DNA of 64,000 nt, taken from NCBI RefSeq assembly GCF_000759475.1, contig NZ_CP009454.1, forward strand, positions 2,480,001 through 2,544,000. Reading direction: 5' to 3'. Shown here in pieces: positions 28,070 to 37,654 of the stretch (position 1 is the stretch's first letter; each line of letters opens with the position of its first letter). Under the pieces are notes generated by a model. It was not told where the DNA came from and did not search any database. It saw only the letters and a list, made by a program, of their open reading frames with translations. The position numbers and the translations under genes are program-made. This stretch comes from Pantoea rwandensis. GTDB taxonomy: Bacteria; Pseudomonadota; Gammaproteobacteria; Enterobacterales; Enterobacteriaceae.

Positions 28070-28366
28070 TTAGAATACGCGTTTAAACGGTTTGACCGCC
28101 ACTTTCTCATACACGCCAGCGGCAATGTACGGATCGTCATTAGCCCAGGATTGTGCGGTTTCCAGCGAGGAAAACTCGGCAATGATCACTGAACCGGTAA
28201 AGCCTGCGGGACCCGGATCGTTGCTATCGACAGCGGGCATTGGGCCAGCGGCGATCAGTCGACCTTCATCCTGCAGTAACTGCAAGCGCGCGAGATGCGC
28301 AGGGCGTACGGAATTGCGTTTTTCCAGTGAATCTGCGGTATCTTCCGCATAAATGACGTAAAGCAC
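28070..28366 (-). CDS. yciI: YCII-domain protein YciI
   Basis: Small cytoplasmic protein of the YCII family, 98 residues. The family has a ferredoxin-like fold with a conserved His-Asp pair and is thought to be enzymatic or stress-related; no substrate is known. Here the conserved segments are [20 protein letters not shown], with the likely catalytic His, and [16 protein letters not shown]. It is divergent from tonB and is followed directly by the small membrane ORF. Confidence 0.93.
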   Translation of the reverse strand: MLYVIYAEDTADSLEKRNSVRPAHLARLQLLQDEGRLIAAGPMPAVDSNDPGPAGFTGSVIIAEFSSLETAQSWANDDPYIAAGVYEKVAVKPFKRVF

Positions 28367-28512
28367 GATGGGGTACTCCCGTTAGACTTGCCGAAATTGC
28401 GAGACACGTTAAGTGATCGTTAATCAGAGTGCAAATGAAAGATAAATCCACCGTCATATAGCGCAATCCCCGCTAAAAAACGCCTTTCTGCGAGTGGCTT
28501 ACACATCGCTTA

Positions 28513-28542
28513 TTGAAACTGATTGCTATTTGCATTTAAAAT
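28513..28542 (+). promoter_or_regulatory. tonB promoter with Fur-like overlap
   Basis: A -35 TTGAAA (28513-28518), an 18-base spacer and a -10 TAAAAT (28537-28542) are present. The spacer TGATTGCTATTTGCA (28520-28534) matches the Fur consensus TGATAAT-N-ATTATCA at 9 of 14 positions and is almost the sequence at the iron-regulated E. coli tonB promoter. The promoter lies inside the longest open frame of tonB, which rules out upstream starts. Confidence 0.75.
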
Positions 28543-28571
28543 CTGCGCTTCACTCAATGAATATGACTGAT

Positions 28572-29294
28572 ATGACGACGTTGACTACGCCTCTTCCTAC
28601 ACGTACCCCCGTAGCTATGATCTTGTCCGTGGTACTCCACGGCTCGCTGATTGCGGGCATTCTCTATGCATCGTTTCATCAGACCATTGAGGTTCCGAAA
28701 GCATCCCAGCCAATCAGCGTGACCATGGTGGCGCCTGAAGTGCAGCCTGAACCGGCTCCCGCCGTGGTGACTCCGCCGCCGCCAGAGCCCGAAACTGAGC
28801 CGGAAGTCGCACCAGAGCCGCCTAAAGTCGAGCCCGTGCCGATTCCGAAACCTGAACCTAAGCCCAAGCCAAAACCGAAGCCCAAGGTAGAGAAAAAGGT
28901 CGAGCCGAAGCCGCGTAAAGAAGTGAAGCCGCAGGAGAATCCGTTTAAGCAGGATATCCCGACCACCCAGACGCGCCCGACCACGGCACCGAAGAGCAAT
29001 CCAGCACCAACGCAGACCGTCTCGGACGGGCCGAAAGCGATGAACGTGAGCAAACCTGCCTACCCAGCGCGCGCGTTTGCGTTACGCGTGGAAGGGCGTG
29101 TACGCGTACAGTTTGATGTGGATAGCGACGGTCGTGTCGATAACGTGGAAATTCTCTCTGCCGAACCGCGCAATATGTTTGAGCGTGAAGTGAAGCAGGC
29201 CATGAAGAAGTGGCGTTATCAGCCAGGTCGTCCTGGCAAAGGCCTGACCATGAACATTGTGTTCCGCATTAACGGCGGCGCTAACATCGAGTAA
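28572..29294 (+). CDS. tonB: Energy transducer TonB
   Basis: Couples the proton-motive force of ExbBD to outer-membrane receptors for siderophores and cobalamin. It has 240 residues (E. coli 239). The N-terminal signal-anchor has the conserved SVVLHG (Ser-His face). A long proline-rich spacer of Glu-Pro then Lys-Pro repeats covers about residues 50-125, and the C-terminal TonB domain (YPARAFALRVEGRVRVQFDV) follows. ATGs at 28557, 28563 and 28572 are in frame, in the same pattern as E. coli. The third was chosen by analogy with E. coli; none has a strong ribosome-binding site. Confidence 0.93.
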   Translation: MTTLTTPLPTRTPVAMILSVVLHGSLIAGILYASFHQTIEVPKASQPISVTMVAPEVQPEPAPAVVTPPPPEPETEPEVAPEPPKVEPVPIPKPEPKPKPKPKPKVEKKVEPKPRKEVKPQENPFKQDIPTTQTRPTTAPKSNPAPTQTVSDGPKAMNVSKPAYPARAFALRVEGRVRVQFDVDSDGRVDNVEILSAEPRNMFEREVKQAMKKWRYQPGRPGKGLTMNIVFRINGGANIE

Positions 29295-29314
29295 GCCTGG
29301 GTTGAAGGCAAAGA

Positions 29315-29339
29315 AAAAGCGGTCATTGACCGCTTTTTT
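29315..29339. terminator. Bidirectional terminator between tonB and yciA
   Basis: The stem AGCGGTC/GACCGCT with loop ATT is flanked by AAAA on one side and TTTTTT on the other. It lies between convergent genes and is well formed on both strands. Confidence 0.92.
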
Positions 29340-29347
29340 AATCGCTG

Positions 29348-29764
29348 TTAATCGGCAAGATTGGCTTTGCCAGGAGGCAGCGGACGGGATTTCCCGGTGT
29401 TATCCACGGCAACGTAAACAAATACCGCTTCAGTGGCGCAATACGTTTGACCGATTGGCTCAGACGAAACCTTCTTGATCCACACTTCTACATTGATGGT
29501 CATCGAACTGTTGCCGGTACGTATGCAACGCGCATAGCAGCTCACGACATCGCCCACGGCTACCGGTTTCAGGAACGACATGCCATCAACACGTACGGTG
29601 ACCACACGACCTTCGGCGATCTCCTTGGCCATGATGGCACCGCCCATATCCATCTGTGACATCAACCAGCCGCCAAAAATATCACCATTGGCATTGGTAT
29701 CCGCTGGCATCGCCAGGGTGCGCGACACCATTTCGCCTTGCGGCAATTTATGTTTTTCGTCCAT
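29348..29764 (-). CDS. yciA: Acyl-CoA thioesterase YciA
   Basis: Hotdog-fold thioesterase of broad acyl-CoA range, 138 residues (E. coli 132). The catalytic helix region DTNANGDIFGGWLMSQMDMGG is complete, including the Asn and Asp of the active site. It is the last gene of the yciC-yciB-yciA set, 53 bases after yciB. Confidence 0.94.
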   Translation of the reverse strand: MDEKHKLPQGEMVSRTLAMPADTNANGDIFGGWLMSQMDMGGAIMAKEIAEGRVVTVRVDGMSFLKPVAVGDVVSCYARCIRTGNSSMTINVEVWIKKVSSEPIGQTYCATEAVFVYVAVDNTGKSRPLPPGKANLAD

Positions 29765-29817
29765 TGCTCAGTTCTTCTGCAGGTGAAGAGAAGCCCGACA
29801 GTGCCGGGCGGAGTGGC

Positions 29818-30357
29818 TTATTTTTGTTCTTGTTGCGGCATCTGTCGCCAGATGTACACGCCGCTAAACAGAGTAAACAGTAGGGTCAGGCCGGTCAGAC
29901 CAAACACTTTAAAGTTAACCCAAAACTCTTGTGATAACCAAAACGCAACATAGATATTTACCAGGCCGCAGACGAAGAAGAAGATGGCCCAGGCAATGTT
30001 CAATCGACGCCACACAACGCCAGGCAGCTGCAGTTCTTTGCCGAGCATGCGTTGAATCAGCGGCTGTTCCATAAAGAACTGGCTATAAAGCAGGGCCAAT
30101 GCGAACAGGGAATAGATCACGGTGACTTTCCATTTGATGAACTCATCGTTATGGAACACCAGCGTCAATGTGCCAAACACCGTCACCAGTGCGAAGGTGA
30201 ATAGCGTCATCTTTTCCAGTTTACGATACAGCACCCAACTGACGACCAGCGCCAGGCCCGTAGCAACAATCAGGGCGCCTGAGGCGACAAAGATGTCGTA
30301 CAGCTTGTAGAAGATGAAGAAAACTACCAGGGGAAGAAAATCAAGTAACTGCTTCAT
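29818..30357 (-). CDS. yciB: Inner membrane protein YciB (septation protein A family)
   Basis: Integral membrane protein with about five to six helices, 179 residues, as in E. coli. The family is linked genetically to cell envelope synthesis and to septation in Shigella. The N-terminus [23 protein letters not shown] is characteristic. An in-frame ATG at 30387 would add ten residues, but 30357 gives the family length. Confidence 0.92.
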   Translation of the reverse strand: MKQLLDFLPLVVFFIFYKLYDIFVASGALIVATGLALVVSWVLYRKLEKMTLFTFALVTVFGTLTLVFHNDEFIKWKVTVIYSLFALALLYSQFFMEQPLIQRMLGKELQLPGVVWRRLNIAWAIFFFVCGLVNIYVAFWLSQEFWVNFKVFGLTGLTLLFTLFSGVYIWRQMPQQEQK

Positions 30358-30391
30358 AGTGTTTCCAGTTAGGGCAGGAGCATTCAATTAA

Positions 30392-30409
30392 GGCGCTCCG
30401 CAGAGCGCC
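30392..30409 (-). terminator. Hairpin between yciC and yciB
   Basis: A perfect 7-bp stem, GGCGCTC/GAGCGCC with a 4-base loop, is followed on the minus strand by TTAATT. It may attenuate transcription between two genes of one operon. The T-run is poor. Confidence 0.45.
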
Positions 30410-30416
30410 ACTGCTG

Positions 30417-31151
30417 TTAACGTAACAGCATATACAGTCGGTACAAATAGATAATCAGAATCGCGGAGACCAGATTACCCAGCGCATTCATCACCACCGA
30501 CGCAATGTTCACCGGTAGCACCGTGAGTGATGAAATAAGGAACATCAGCACAATCTTCGCCAGTAACCACAACACGATGGCGGGGGCGATGACTTTCATG
30601 TTCTTCCATGCCAGTTTCATACTGGCGCGCATCGCGCCAATCACGCCCATTTTCTCGCTGACCAGCATCACCGGTGCCAGTGACAGCAGAATCGCCAGAA
30701 TCACGCCAGGCACCATCAATACCATAAAGCCGATTTGCACCAGCAGGGTAATCAGGAAGGTCTGCAGCAGCAGTTTTGGCAGCAGTGGCGCGGAGGCTCC
30801 GATCGCTCGCAGCGCACTCACGCGTTGGCCATTCGAAACCAGCGGGATCAGGCACAGCATACCGCCCAGCAGCAGCGTGTTGCCGATCAGGGCAGCGAAG
30901 GTGCCGGCAGCCGAAGCGCGCAGCAAGATGCGTTGCTGATCCGGTGACATATTCTGTACCAGTTCAAACAGTGAGGTTGCACTGTCGTCAGCCTGACTAA
31001 GAAGCGATAACTGGTCTTCGCCTGGGGTTAATGCATGACCGACAATCACCGTAATGAACGACGTCAGCAACGCCATCAGCACAATAGTAACCAGCTGATG
31101 ACGCAGAAAATTTCCTGTGTCACGGTATAACGAGCTTGCCGTGATAGACAT
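30417..31151 (-). CDS. yciC: UPF0259 membrane protein YciC
   Basis: Inner membrane protein of unknown function, 244 residues (E. coli 247), with about six transmembrane helices. [17 protein letters not shown] and [20 protein letters not shown] are the conserved soluble and helical segments. It is first in the yciC-yciB-yciA set and divergent from ompW. Confidence 0.92.
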   Translation of the reverse strand: MSITASSLYRDTGNFLRHQLVTIVLMALLTSFITVIVGHALTPGEDQLSLLSQADDSATSLFELVQNMSPDQQRILLRASAAGTFAALIGNTLLLGGMLCLIPLVSNGQRVSALRAIGASAPLLPKLLLQTFLITLLVQIGFMVLMVPGVILAILLSLAPVMLVSEKMGVIGAMRASMKLAWKNMKVIAPAIVLWLLAKIVLMFLISSLTVLPVNIASVVMNALGNLVSAILIIYLYRLYMLLR

Positions 31152-31491
31152 GTACTCTCCTTGATGGAACCGGGTTAATTAACCCGGCGATTGTACATGT
31201 TCTGTGGGCTGGCGGGCACCCGGAAGACCATAACTTTGTGTCATCTCTGGTAAAGAATAGGAAATTGTCACTCGCAACCAGTTCATAAAATGTGCAAACC
31301 CACTTGATCTGCGTTCAAGCCCTCCTCAGCGGTTTTTCTTCATGACGTGCAATGCCGGAAATTGATCTGAATCAATCCATTGTTTTTTAAGTGATTAATT
31401 TGAATTGATGCAGATGATCTTTTACCAAAAAAGGGTTAGATCTTGTGCCGCAAACCCGATTAAGACCTTACTTTTCTGCAAAGGAGTGATT
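31152..31491. other. yciC-ompW divergent intergenic region
   Basis: The 340 bases contain no credible ORF; an open frame that runs into ompW from 31405 lacks a ribosome-binding site. The region holds the FNR box described below and, about 20 bases after it, TAATTT (31396-31401), a possible -10 element. Confidence 0.6.
31362..31375 (+). promoter_or_regulatory. FNR box upstream of ompW
   Basis: TTGATCTGAATCAA is a perfect TTGAT-N4-ATCAA palindrome. With the possible -10 at 31396-31401, the box centre falls near -41, the class II activator position. FNR activation of ompW is known in E. coli and Salmonella. Confidence 0.8.
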
Positions 31492-32124
31492 ATGAAACTG
31501 GCAAAATGCGCATTGCTCATGGCTCTGGCTATTCCTCAACTGGCACTGGCCCATCAGGCGGGTGATTTCTTCATGCGTGCCGGCAGCGCGACTGTTCGTC
31601 CAACCGAAGGCTCTGACAATGTGCTGGGTATGGGCGGCTTTAGCGTGAGCAACGACACCCAGCTTGGCTTGACCTTCACCTACATGGCGACGGACAACAT
31701 CGGTGTTGAGCTGCTGGCGGCGACACCGTTCCGTCACAAAGTTGGCCTTGGTGCCACCGGAAATCTCGCTACCGTGCGCCAGCTACCGCCTACGCTAATG
31801 GCACAGTACTATTTCTTCGATAGCAGAAGCCCGGTGCGTCCGTATGTTGGGGTGGGTATCAACTACACCACGTTCTACGATGCCAAATTTAATCAAACCG
31901 GCCAGGACGCAGGCTTAAGCGATCTCAGCGTCAAAGACTCATGGGGTGTGGCGGGTCAGGTGGGGATGGATTATCAAATCAACCGCGACTGGATGCTAAA
32001 TGCATCCCTGTGGTACATGGACATTGATACTACCGTGAAATTTAAAGCCAACGGTGAGCAGCAGAACATTAACACGCGCATCGATCCGTGGGTGTTCTTC
32101 TTTGGTGTGGGCTACCGTTTCTGA
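31492..32124 (+). CDS. ompW: Outer membrane protein W
   Basis: Eight-stranded beta-barrel with a hydrophobic lateral channel, linked to stress and redox responses and used by some colicins and phages. It has 210 residues. The signal peptide MKLAKCALLMALAIPQLALA is cleaved before HQAGDFF. The protein ends in aromatic GVGYRF, the expected BAM signal. AAGGAG lies 6 bases upstream of the ATG. The FNR box upstream suggests induction when oxygen falls. Confidence 0.96.
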   Translation: MKLAKCALLMALAIPQLALAHQAGDFFMRAGSATVRPTEGSDNVLGMGGFSVSNDTQLGLTFTYMATDNIGVELLAATPFRHKVGLGATGNLATVRQLPPTLMAQYYFFDSRSPVRPYVGVGINYTTFYDAKFNQTGQDAGLSDLSVKDSWGVAGQVGMDYQINRDWMLNASLWYMDIDTTVKFKANGEQQNINTRIDPWVFFFGVGYRF

Positions 32125-32143
32125 GGCAACAACCGAAACACAA

Positions 32144-32165
32144 CGGGCGACCCGAAGGTCGCCCG
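32144..32165. terminator. Hairpin between ompW and the BON lipoprotein gene
   Basis: A perfect 9-bp stem (CGGGCGACC/GGTCGCCCG) with a CGAA tetraloop lies between convergent genes. There is no T-run, so it may act mainly as a 3' end stabiliser. Confidence 0.5.
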
Positions 32166-32184
32166 CTGCATGATGGGTACGCTG

Positions 32185-32499
32185 TTACTTAATCTGCATA
32201 TTGTTAACCACAGATTTGACGCCTGCCACACTGCGGGTCACCGTCACTGCACGGTTCGCCATCTGCGGAGAACTGACAAAGCCACTTAACTGCACTTTTC
32301 CTTTAAAGGTTTCGACGTTGATCTCGGTGGATTTCAGCGAGTCGTCATTCAACAACTGTGCCTTAACCTTAGTAGTGATCACCGTATCATCGATATAGCC
32401 CCCGGTCCCTTCCTTTGTTGCTGTTGGTGCACAGGCGCTCAGTGTGATCGCCATTACTGCAGCCATTAATAATCCTGCAACGACTTTGAAAAAATTCAT
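32185..32499 (-). CDS. BON-domain lipoprotein
   Basis: A 104-residue predicted lipoprotein. A signal peptide ends in the lipobox LSAC with lipidated Cys23, a short linker follows, and one BON domain (VITTKVKAQLLNDDSLKSTEI, then VQLSGFVSSPQMANRAV) fills the rest. BON domains bind phospholipid and occur in OsmY and DolP (YraP). This one has a single domain. Its role is probably outer-membrane or periplasmic stress, by family. It occupies part of the position of yciEFG in E. coli. Confidence 0.85.
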   Translation of the reverse strand: MNFFKVVAGLLMAAVMAITLSACAPTATKEGTGGYIDDTVITTKVKAQLLNDDSLKSTEINVETFKGKVQLSGFVSSPQMANRAVTVTRSVAGVKSVVNNMQIK

Positions 32500-32748
32500 T
32501 GGTTATCTCCCTGTCTTAGATGGTGTTTCACCGCAACGAGACGGTGCGATTAATTGTGGTATGCGCTTTTCAAATCGGCAAATCGCCTGGGGTGAAAAAG
32601 ATGGAAATACGCGATTTTTACCACTTATTGATCCAATGAAGGCAGCAAGGCAAACGGTAAGCTGGAAGAGCAGGGCAAAACTCATAATAAAACAACAAGA
32701 CGATAAGCCGACAGGTGCAAATTGAAGCATCAGGCAGGGAAAACAATA

Positions 32749-33186
32749 ATGAAAAAGCGCGCCATTCTGGCGATAGCGACGATTAGCTATCTGTCCTACC
32801 TCCAGCTATTTGCTTCACAAATTTTGCCGGTGCCCAGCGCACAGGCAGAACCGTTGATCAATCCACACCTTGGTACCCTGTGCAAGGCGGCTACCGCGCT
32901 GAGCTTTGGCCGCAACTTCAAAATTATGCAGCTGGACAAGGTGGATGAACAGGGCGTGGCGTGGGTGCACTATATCCGGCCGTCCGACCAATCACGCTGG
33001 GCCGTGCGCTGCCGGATCCAGGGCGAGAGAGTTATCTTGATGTCAGATAATCCAGATAGCAGCGGACGCTGGCGTGAGGGGCCAGAAGACGAGAGGCTGA
33101 CGTGGCAAATCAGAAACGACATGCTGACGATGAAGCTGAGATATCCTGATGGTTCGGGAGATGAGCAAACGTTCAGGCTGGAATAA
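32749..33186 (+). CDS. Exported protein of unknown function
   Basis: A 145-residue protein with a long N-terminal signal (MKKRAIL, a hydrophobic core, and a cleavage site around AQA/EPL). The mature part of about 110 residues has two cysteines (LGTLCKAA and AVRCRIQ) that could form a disulfide. No family was recognised. AGGGA precedes the ATG at 32749; a TTG further upstream is less likely. It is convergent with trpA and divergent from the BON lipoprotein gene. Confidence 0.7.
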   Translation: MKKRAILAIATISYLSYLQLFASQILPVPSAQAEPLINPHLGTLCKAATALSFGRNFKIMQLDKVDEQGVAWVHYIRPSDQSRWAVRCRIQGERVILMSDNPDSSGRWREGPEDERLTWQIRNDMLTMKLRYPDGSGDEQTFRLE

Positions 33187-33193
33187 TCAAGGG

Positions 33194-33225
33194 AAGACCT
33201 TATTCGCGGTTGCGAATAAGGTCTT
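33194..33225. terminator. Long hairpin downstream of trpA
   Basis: A perfect 14-bp stem (AAGACCTTATTCGC with its complement) and loop GGTT lie between trpA and the convergent unknown gene. No T-run follows on either side. The stem is long enough to block 3' exonucleases. Confidence 0.6.
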
Positions 33226-33231
33226 AAAGAT

Positions 33232-34038
33232 TTAGCGCGTACCGGCTTTCAGATCACTGACAAACGCTTTGAGTTCAGCTAACAGCGTGTCGGGATCGTT
33301 CTGGTTACGTTCGATGATCTTCACAATCGCTGATCCCGAAATAGCACCCGCCGCGCCCGCCGCGATGGCTTCTCTCACCTGGCTTGCTTCTGAGATACCA
33401 AATCCCTGCAACGGGGGTGCAGCGTGATATTCGCTCAGCTTCTCAATCAAATGATTCAGCGGTTGGCTGGCGCGATTTTCTGCACCCGTCACGCCCGCGC
33501 GCGACAACAGATAGGTATAACCGCGACCGTGTGAGGCGATCTCCCGCAGCAAATCATCATCCGCATTCGGTGGGCAGATAAAGATCGGCGCAACGTTATG
33601 ACGCATTGCAGCCTGACGGAACGGCGCAGACTCTTCAACCGGTACATCCGCCACCAGCACGGAATCAACGCCGACGGCTTCACACTGCGCGTAGAAGTTG
33701 TCGATACCTTTGCTGAATACCAGATTAGCGTACATCAACAGCCCAATCGGCAGTTCAGGATACTTCTGGCGCACGGTGGCAAGGATCTCGAAACACTGCG
33801 CGACAGTGGAACCCGCGGCAAAGGCACGTAAGGTTGCCCCCTGAATTGTTGGGCCGTCCGCCAGTGGATCGGAAAATGGAATGCCCAGCTCTAACGCATC
33901 GGCGCCACCTGCTACCAGGGTATCGATGATCTTCAGTGACAGTTCAGGGGTCGGATCGCCAAGGGTGACGAAAGGAACAAAGGCGCCTTCTTTCTTCGCC
34001 GACAGACGTTGAAACAGCTGATTATAACGTTCCATCAA
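33232..34038 (-). CDS. trpA: Tryptophan synthase alpha subunit
   Basis: Cleaves indole-3-glycerol phosphate to indole and glyceraldehyde-3-phosphate, 268 residues, as in E. coli. TIM barrel with the catalytic Glu in [15 protein letters not shown], a catalytic Asp further on, and the phosphate-binding [10 protein letters not shown] and ISGSAIV. The start overlaps the trpB stop in ATGA. Last gene of the operon. Confidence 0.97.
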   Translation of the reverse strand: MMERYNQLFQRLSAKKEGAFVPFVTLGDPTPELSLKIIDTLVAGGADALELGIPFSDPLADGPTIQGATLRAFAAGSTVAQCFEILATVRQKYPELPIGLLMYANLVFSKGIDNFYAQCEAVGVDSVLVADVPVEESAPFRQAAMRHNVAPIFICPPNADDDLLREIASHGRGYTYLLSRAGVTGAENRASQPLNHLIEKLSEYHAAPPLQGFGISEASQVREAIAAGAAGAISGSAIVKIIERNQNDPDTLLAELKAFVSDLKAGTR

Positions 34039-35228
34039 ATCTCTCCCTTAGCTTTCAAAATATCGTGAACGGTGAAGATGTCTTTGTCGCCGCGACCGGA
34101 CAAGTTAACCACCAGCAACTGCTCTTTCTCTGGGTTCTCGCGGATCATTTTCAGCGCGTGCGCCAGAGCATGAGAGGATTCCAGAGCCGGAATAATGCCT
34201 TCTGCACGACACAACTCTTTGAACGCTGACAGCGCTTCATCATCGGTAATCGACACATACTCGGCGCGACCAATGCTGTTGAGATGGGCGTGCTGTGGGC
34301 CGACAGAAGGGAAGTCGAGGCCAGCAGAAATGGAATAGGACTCCTCTATCTGGCCTTCCTCGGTCTGCATCATTGGCGCTTTCATGCCGAAGTAGATACC
34401 GACGCGACCGTGCTTAAGTGGCGCGCCGTGTTCGCCGGTTTCGATGCCGTGACCCGCGGGCTCAACGCCGATCAGACCGACGTTGGTGTCATCAATAAAG
34501 TCAGCGAACATGCCGATGGCATTTGAACCGCCACCCACACAGGCCAGCACCGCATCCGGCAGACGGCCTTCACGTTCCAGAATCTGCGCTTTGGTCTCTT
34601 CGCCAATCATGCGCTGGAATTCACGCACAATGGTCGGGAAGGGATGCGGACCGGCTGCTGTACCGAGCATGTAGTGCGCGGTTTCATAGCTACCAGACCA
34701 GTCGCGCAGCGCTTCATTACAGGCATCTTTCAACGTAGCCGAACCACTGTGCACCGGAATCACTTCCGCGCCCATTAAACGCATACGGAACACGTTGGGT
34801 GACTGGCGCTCAACATCTTTTGCGCCCATGTAAATTCGACACTTCATGCCCAGCAGCGCGCAAGCCAGCGCTGAAGCCACGCCATGCTGCCCGGCGCCGG
34901 TCTCAGCGATGATTTCATTTTTGCCCATGCGCTTAGCGAGCAGCGCCTGGCCCAACACCTGGTTGGTTTTGTGTGCACCGCCGTGCAGCAGATCTTCACG
35001 CTTCAGATACAGGCGGGTTTTCGTGCCTTTGGTCAGATTGCTGCAAAGCGTTAATGCGGTGGGACGGCCAGCATAGTTTTTTAACAGATCGGTAAATTCA
35101 GCCTGAAATTCGGTATCGCGCTGCGCCTCAACAAAGGCGCTTTCTAACTGGCGCAGAGCGGGCATTAAAATCTGTGGAACATATTGACCGCCAAACTCGC
35201 CAAAGTAGGGATTCAATAACGTAGTCAT
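34035..35228 (-). CDS. trpB: Tryptophan synthase beta subunit
   Basis: PLP enzyme that joins indole and serine to make tryptophan, 397 residues. The PLP lysine is in [12 protein letters not shown], and the phosphate-binding loop [10 protein letters not shown] and the Na+/serine segments are complete. The last bases overlap trpA by four, so subunits should be made in equal amounts for the alpha2-beta2 complex. Confidence 0.97.
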   Translation of the reverse strand: MTTLLNPYFGEFGGQYVPQILMPALRQLESAFVEAQRDTEFQAEFTDLLKNYAGRPTALTLCSNLTKGTKTRLYLKREDLLHGGAHKTNQVLGQALLAKRMGKNEIIAETGAGQHGVASALACALLGMKCRIYMGAKDVERQSPNVFRMRLMGAEVIPVHSGSATLKDACNEALRDWSGSYETAHYMLGTAAGPHPFPTIVREFQRMIGEETKAQILEREGRLPDAVLACVGGGSNAIGMFADFIDDTNVGLIGVEPAGHGIETGEHGAPLKHGRVGIYFGMKAPMMQTEEGQIEESYSISAGLDFPSVGPQHAHLNSIGRAEYVSITDDEALSAFKELCRAEGIIPALESSHALAHALKMIRENPEKEQLLVVNLSGRGDKDIFTVHDILKAKGEI

Positions 35229-35273
35229 CTTTCATCTTCCTTATGCGGCCCGCACATCGGCGGGCGAGCGAAA

Positions 35274-36641
35274 TTAATAGGCGCGCAGCGTGCGGAATAC
35301 CGCCGCGACTTTACTGGCATCTTTGATGCCGGGCGCGGATTCAACGCCAGAGTTAAAGTCCAGTCCGGCGCAGCCCAGTTGTGCAGCCTCTACGCAGTTG
35401 TCGGCGCTTAATCCGCCGGCCAGCAGCACGTTGCTCAGGTCTTCACCCTGCAGCAGTGACCAGTCAAATCGCTGTCCGCTGCCGCCCTGGCCGTTATCGA
35501 ACACGTAACGATCCACATGCGGCCAATCGCGGGCTGGAAGGCTGCCGCTAATACTCAGCGCCTTCCAAATTTTCACCTCTTCTGGCAGGGCGCTGCGCAG
35601 TTCTGCGACGAACGCCTGATCTTCATCGCCATGCAATTGCACAGCAGAAAGTTTGAGTGACGTGGCGTGCGTGACAACGTCACTTGCAGTGTTATTGCGG
35701 AATACGCCGACATACTTCAGTGGTGCAGCCGCTATCACATTTTGCGCTTGTTCGGCGCTGACTTTACGCGGTGAACCCTCAGCAAAGATCACCCCGCCAT
35801 AAATCGCTCCTGCTTCGTGCGCAATACGCGCATCTTCAGGTCGGGTCAGGCCGCAGACTTTGTTGTCACCGAGCAATACGCGACGCACGCCAGCATTTAG
35901 ATCGGCTTCTTCCATCAGCGCGGAACCAATCAGGAAACCGTTGGCGAAGTGGCTCAGCTCACGCACTTGTGCGTAGTTATGAATGCCCGATTCGCTGATG
36001 ACCGTGACACCGTGGCTTAAACGTGGTGCCAGTTGGCGGGTGCGATTCAAATCGATGGACAGATCGCGCAAGTCGCGGTTGTTGATGCCCACGACCTTCG
36101 CTTCCAGCGCAATGGCACGCTCCAGTTCTTCTTCATTGCTGACTTCAGTCAGTACGCCCATTTTCAGGCTATGCGCCACGGCGGCGAGCTGACGATATTG
36201 CTCATCATCCAGCACGGACAGCATCAGCAGGATGGCATCGGCCTGATAGTGGCGCGCCAGATAGATTTGATAGGGGTCGATAATGAAGTCTTTGCACAGC
36301 ACCGGTTGAGTAATCGCGGCGCTGACGATGGGCAGAAAGTCAAAATCACCCTGGAAATACTTCTCGTCAGTTAAGACGGAAACAGCCGAGGCGTGATGAC
36401 GATAAACCCCGGCAATGGTCACAGGATCAAAATCTTCACGGATCAAACCCTTCGACGGTGACGCTTTTTTGCATTCCAGGATGAACACCGTGCGCGTGCC
36501 GCGCAGCGCATCGTAAAAGTGGCGTCCTGCAGGCTGCAAGCTGTTCTGGAAGGTCGCCAGCGGCTGCTGTACCTTGCGCGCTTCAACCCAGACGGCTTTA
36601 TCCTGAACAATTTTCTCTAAAACGGTGCCCTTGATACTCAT
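35274..36641 (-). CDS. trpC: Fused indole-3-glycerol phosphate synthase/phosphoribosylanthranilate isomerase
   Basis: Catalyses two successive steps of the pathway. It has 455 residues in two TIM barrels: IGPS about 1-255 (FILECKKASPSKG, ISESGI) and PRAI about 256-455 (VCGLTRPEDA, QLHGDEDQ, DNGQGGSGQRFDWSLL). This TrpC-TrpF fusion is the enterobacterial form. The open frame runs 32 codons further upstream into trpD; the start at 36641, one base after the trpD stop, gives the family N-terminus. Confidence 0.95.
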   Translation of the reverse strand: MSIKGTVLEKIVQDKAVWVEARKVQQPLATFQNSLQPAGRHFYDALRGTRTVFILECKKASPSKGLIREDFDPVTIAGVYRHHASAVSVLTDEKYFQGDFDFLPIVSAAITQPVLCKDFIIDPYQIYLARHYQADAILLMLSVLDDEQYRQLAAVAHSLKMGVLTEVSNEEELERAIALEAKVVGINNRDLRDLSIDLNRTRQLAPRLSHGVTVISESGIHNYAQVRELSHFANGFLIGSALMEEADLNAGVRRVLLGDNKVCGLTRPEDARIAHEAGAIYGGVIFAEGSPRKVSAEQAQNVIAAAPLKYVGVFRNNTASDVVTHATSLKLSAVQLHGDEDQAFVAELRSALPEEVKIWKALSISGSLPARDWPHVDRYVFDNGQGGSGQRFDWSLLQGEDLSNVLLAGGLSADNCVEAAQLGCAGLDFNSGVESAPGIKDASKVAAVFRTLRAY

Positions 36642-36642
36642 C

Positions 36643-37641
36643 TCATCCTCTCGCTGCCAGAGCAACAACGCGCTCGTAAGCCTGACCACTGCGAATTGCA
36701 GTGATGGCGCGCTGAGCGTTGTCGCGCAAATCTTCATTTCCGAATACTTTCAGCAACATTGCGACGTTCACCGCAACGGCCTGCTCATGGGCCGGCTGGC
36801 CTTTACCCTGGAGTAAACGCGCCAGAATGTCACGGTTTTCTTCCGGCGTGCCGCCCGCCAGTGCTTCTTTATCATGGAAGCCAAAGCCGAAGTCTTCTGG
36901 CGTTAGCTGATAACCGGTGATTTCACCGTCACGCAGCTCAGCAACCTGGGTCGGACTGTGCAGCGCCACTTCATCCATCCCGCCGCCATGCACCACCGCC
37001 GCACGCTGATAACCGAGCACTTTCAAAGTTTGAGCAATCGGCAGCACCAGTTCCGGGCTGTAAACGCCGATGACCGCGAGAGGAGGCCGTGCCGGGTTAA
37101 TTAAAGGGCCCAGCACGTTAAATAAGGTGCGGGTTTTTAACTGTTGACGCACCGGCATCGCATGGCGGAATCCGCTGTGATATTGCGGGGCGAACAGGAA
37201 GCAGACGTTCAGATCGTCCAGTGCCTTACGCGCTTTTTCCGCCGGCATATCCAGATCGATCCCAAAAGCGGCCAGCAGATCGGAAGAGCCGGATTTGCTC
37301 GAGACGCTGCGATTGCCGTGTTTTGCCACTTTCAACCCGCAAGTTGCCGCGACAAAGGCGCTGGCGGTGGAGATGTTAATGCTGTTGCTGCCGTCACCGC
37401 CGGTGCCAACGATATCGGCAAAGGTGTAATTCGGACGCGGGAATGGTTTCGCGTCTTCCAGCAGTGCCGTAGCGGCACCCGCAATCTCTTCCGGGCGTTC
37501 GCCACGGACTTTCATGGCAATCAGCGCGGCGGCTAATTGGGTTGGCTCCAGCTGCCCTTTAATAATGGCGCTAAAAAGCTGGTGGCTTTCCGCCTGGCTC
37601 AGGGTTTGTGCCTGATAGAGTTTTTCCAGAATAGTTTGCAT
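36643..37641 (-). CDS. trpD: Anthranilate phosphoribosyltransferase, unfused
   Basis: Transfers phosphoribosyl to anthranilate, 332 residues. The PRPP-binding [14 protein letters not shown] and the [15 protein letters not shown] segment are intact. In E. coli this domain is fused behind TrpG; here it is a separate gene 13 bases after trpG. Two ATGs are adjacent (37644, 37641); GGGAG is better spaced for the second, which also matches the E. coli domain start [12 protein letters not shown]. Confidence 0.95.
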   Translation of the reverse strand: MQTILEKLYQAQTLSQAESHQLFSAIIKGQLEPTQLAAALIAMKVRGERPEEIAGAATALLEDAKPFPRPNYTFADIVGTGGDGSNSINISTASAFVAATCGLKVAKHGNRSVSSKSGSSDLLAAFGIDLDMPAEKARKALDDLNVCFLFAPQYHSGFRHAMPVRQQLKTRTLFNVLGPLINPARPPLAVIGVYSPELVLPIAQTLKVLGYQRAAVVHGGGMDEVALHSPTQVAELRDGEITGYQLTPEDFGFGFHDKEALAGGTPEENRDILARLLQGKGQPAHEQAVAVNVAMLLKVFGNEDLRDNAQRAITAIRSGQAYERVVALAARG

Positions 37642-37654
37642 CATAATCTCCCTA

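Noticed and set aside
28494..28571. Longer TonB starting at 28494
   Set aside because: The promoter elements at 28513-28542 lie inside that extension, so it cannot be translated from the main transcript.
32503..32730. 75-residue open frame on the minus strand between the BON lipoprotein gene and the exported orphan
   Set aside because: Lies in the divergent promoter region, starts without a ribosome-binding site, and shows no family likeness despite a hydrophobic start.
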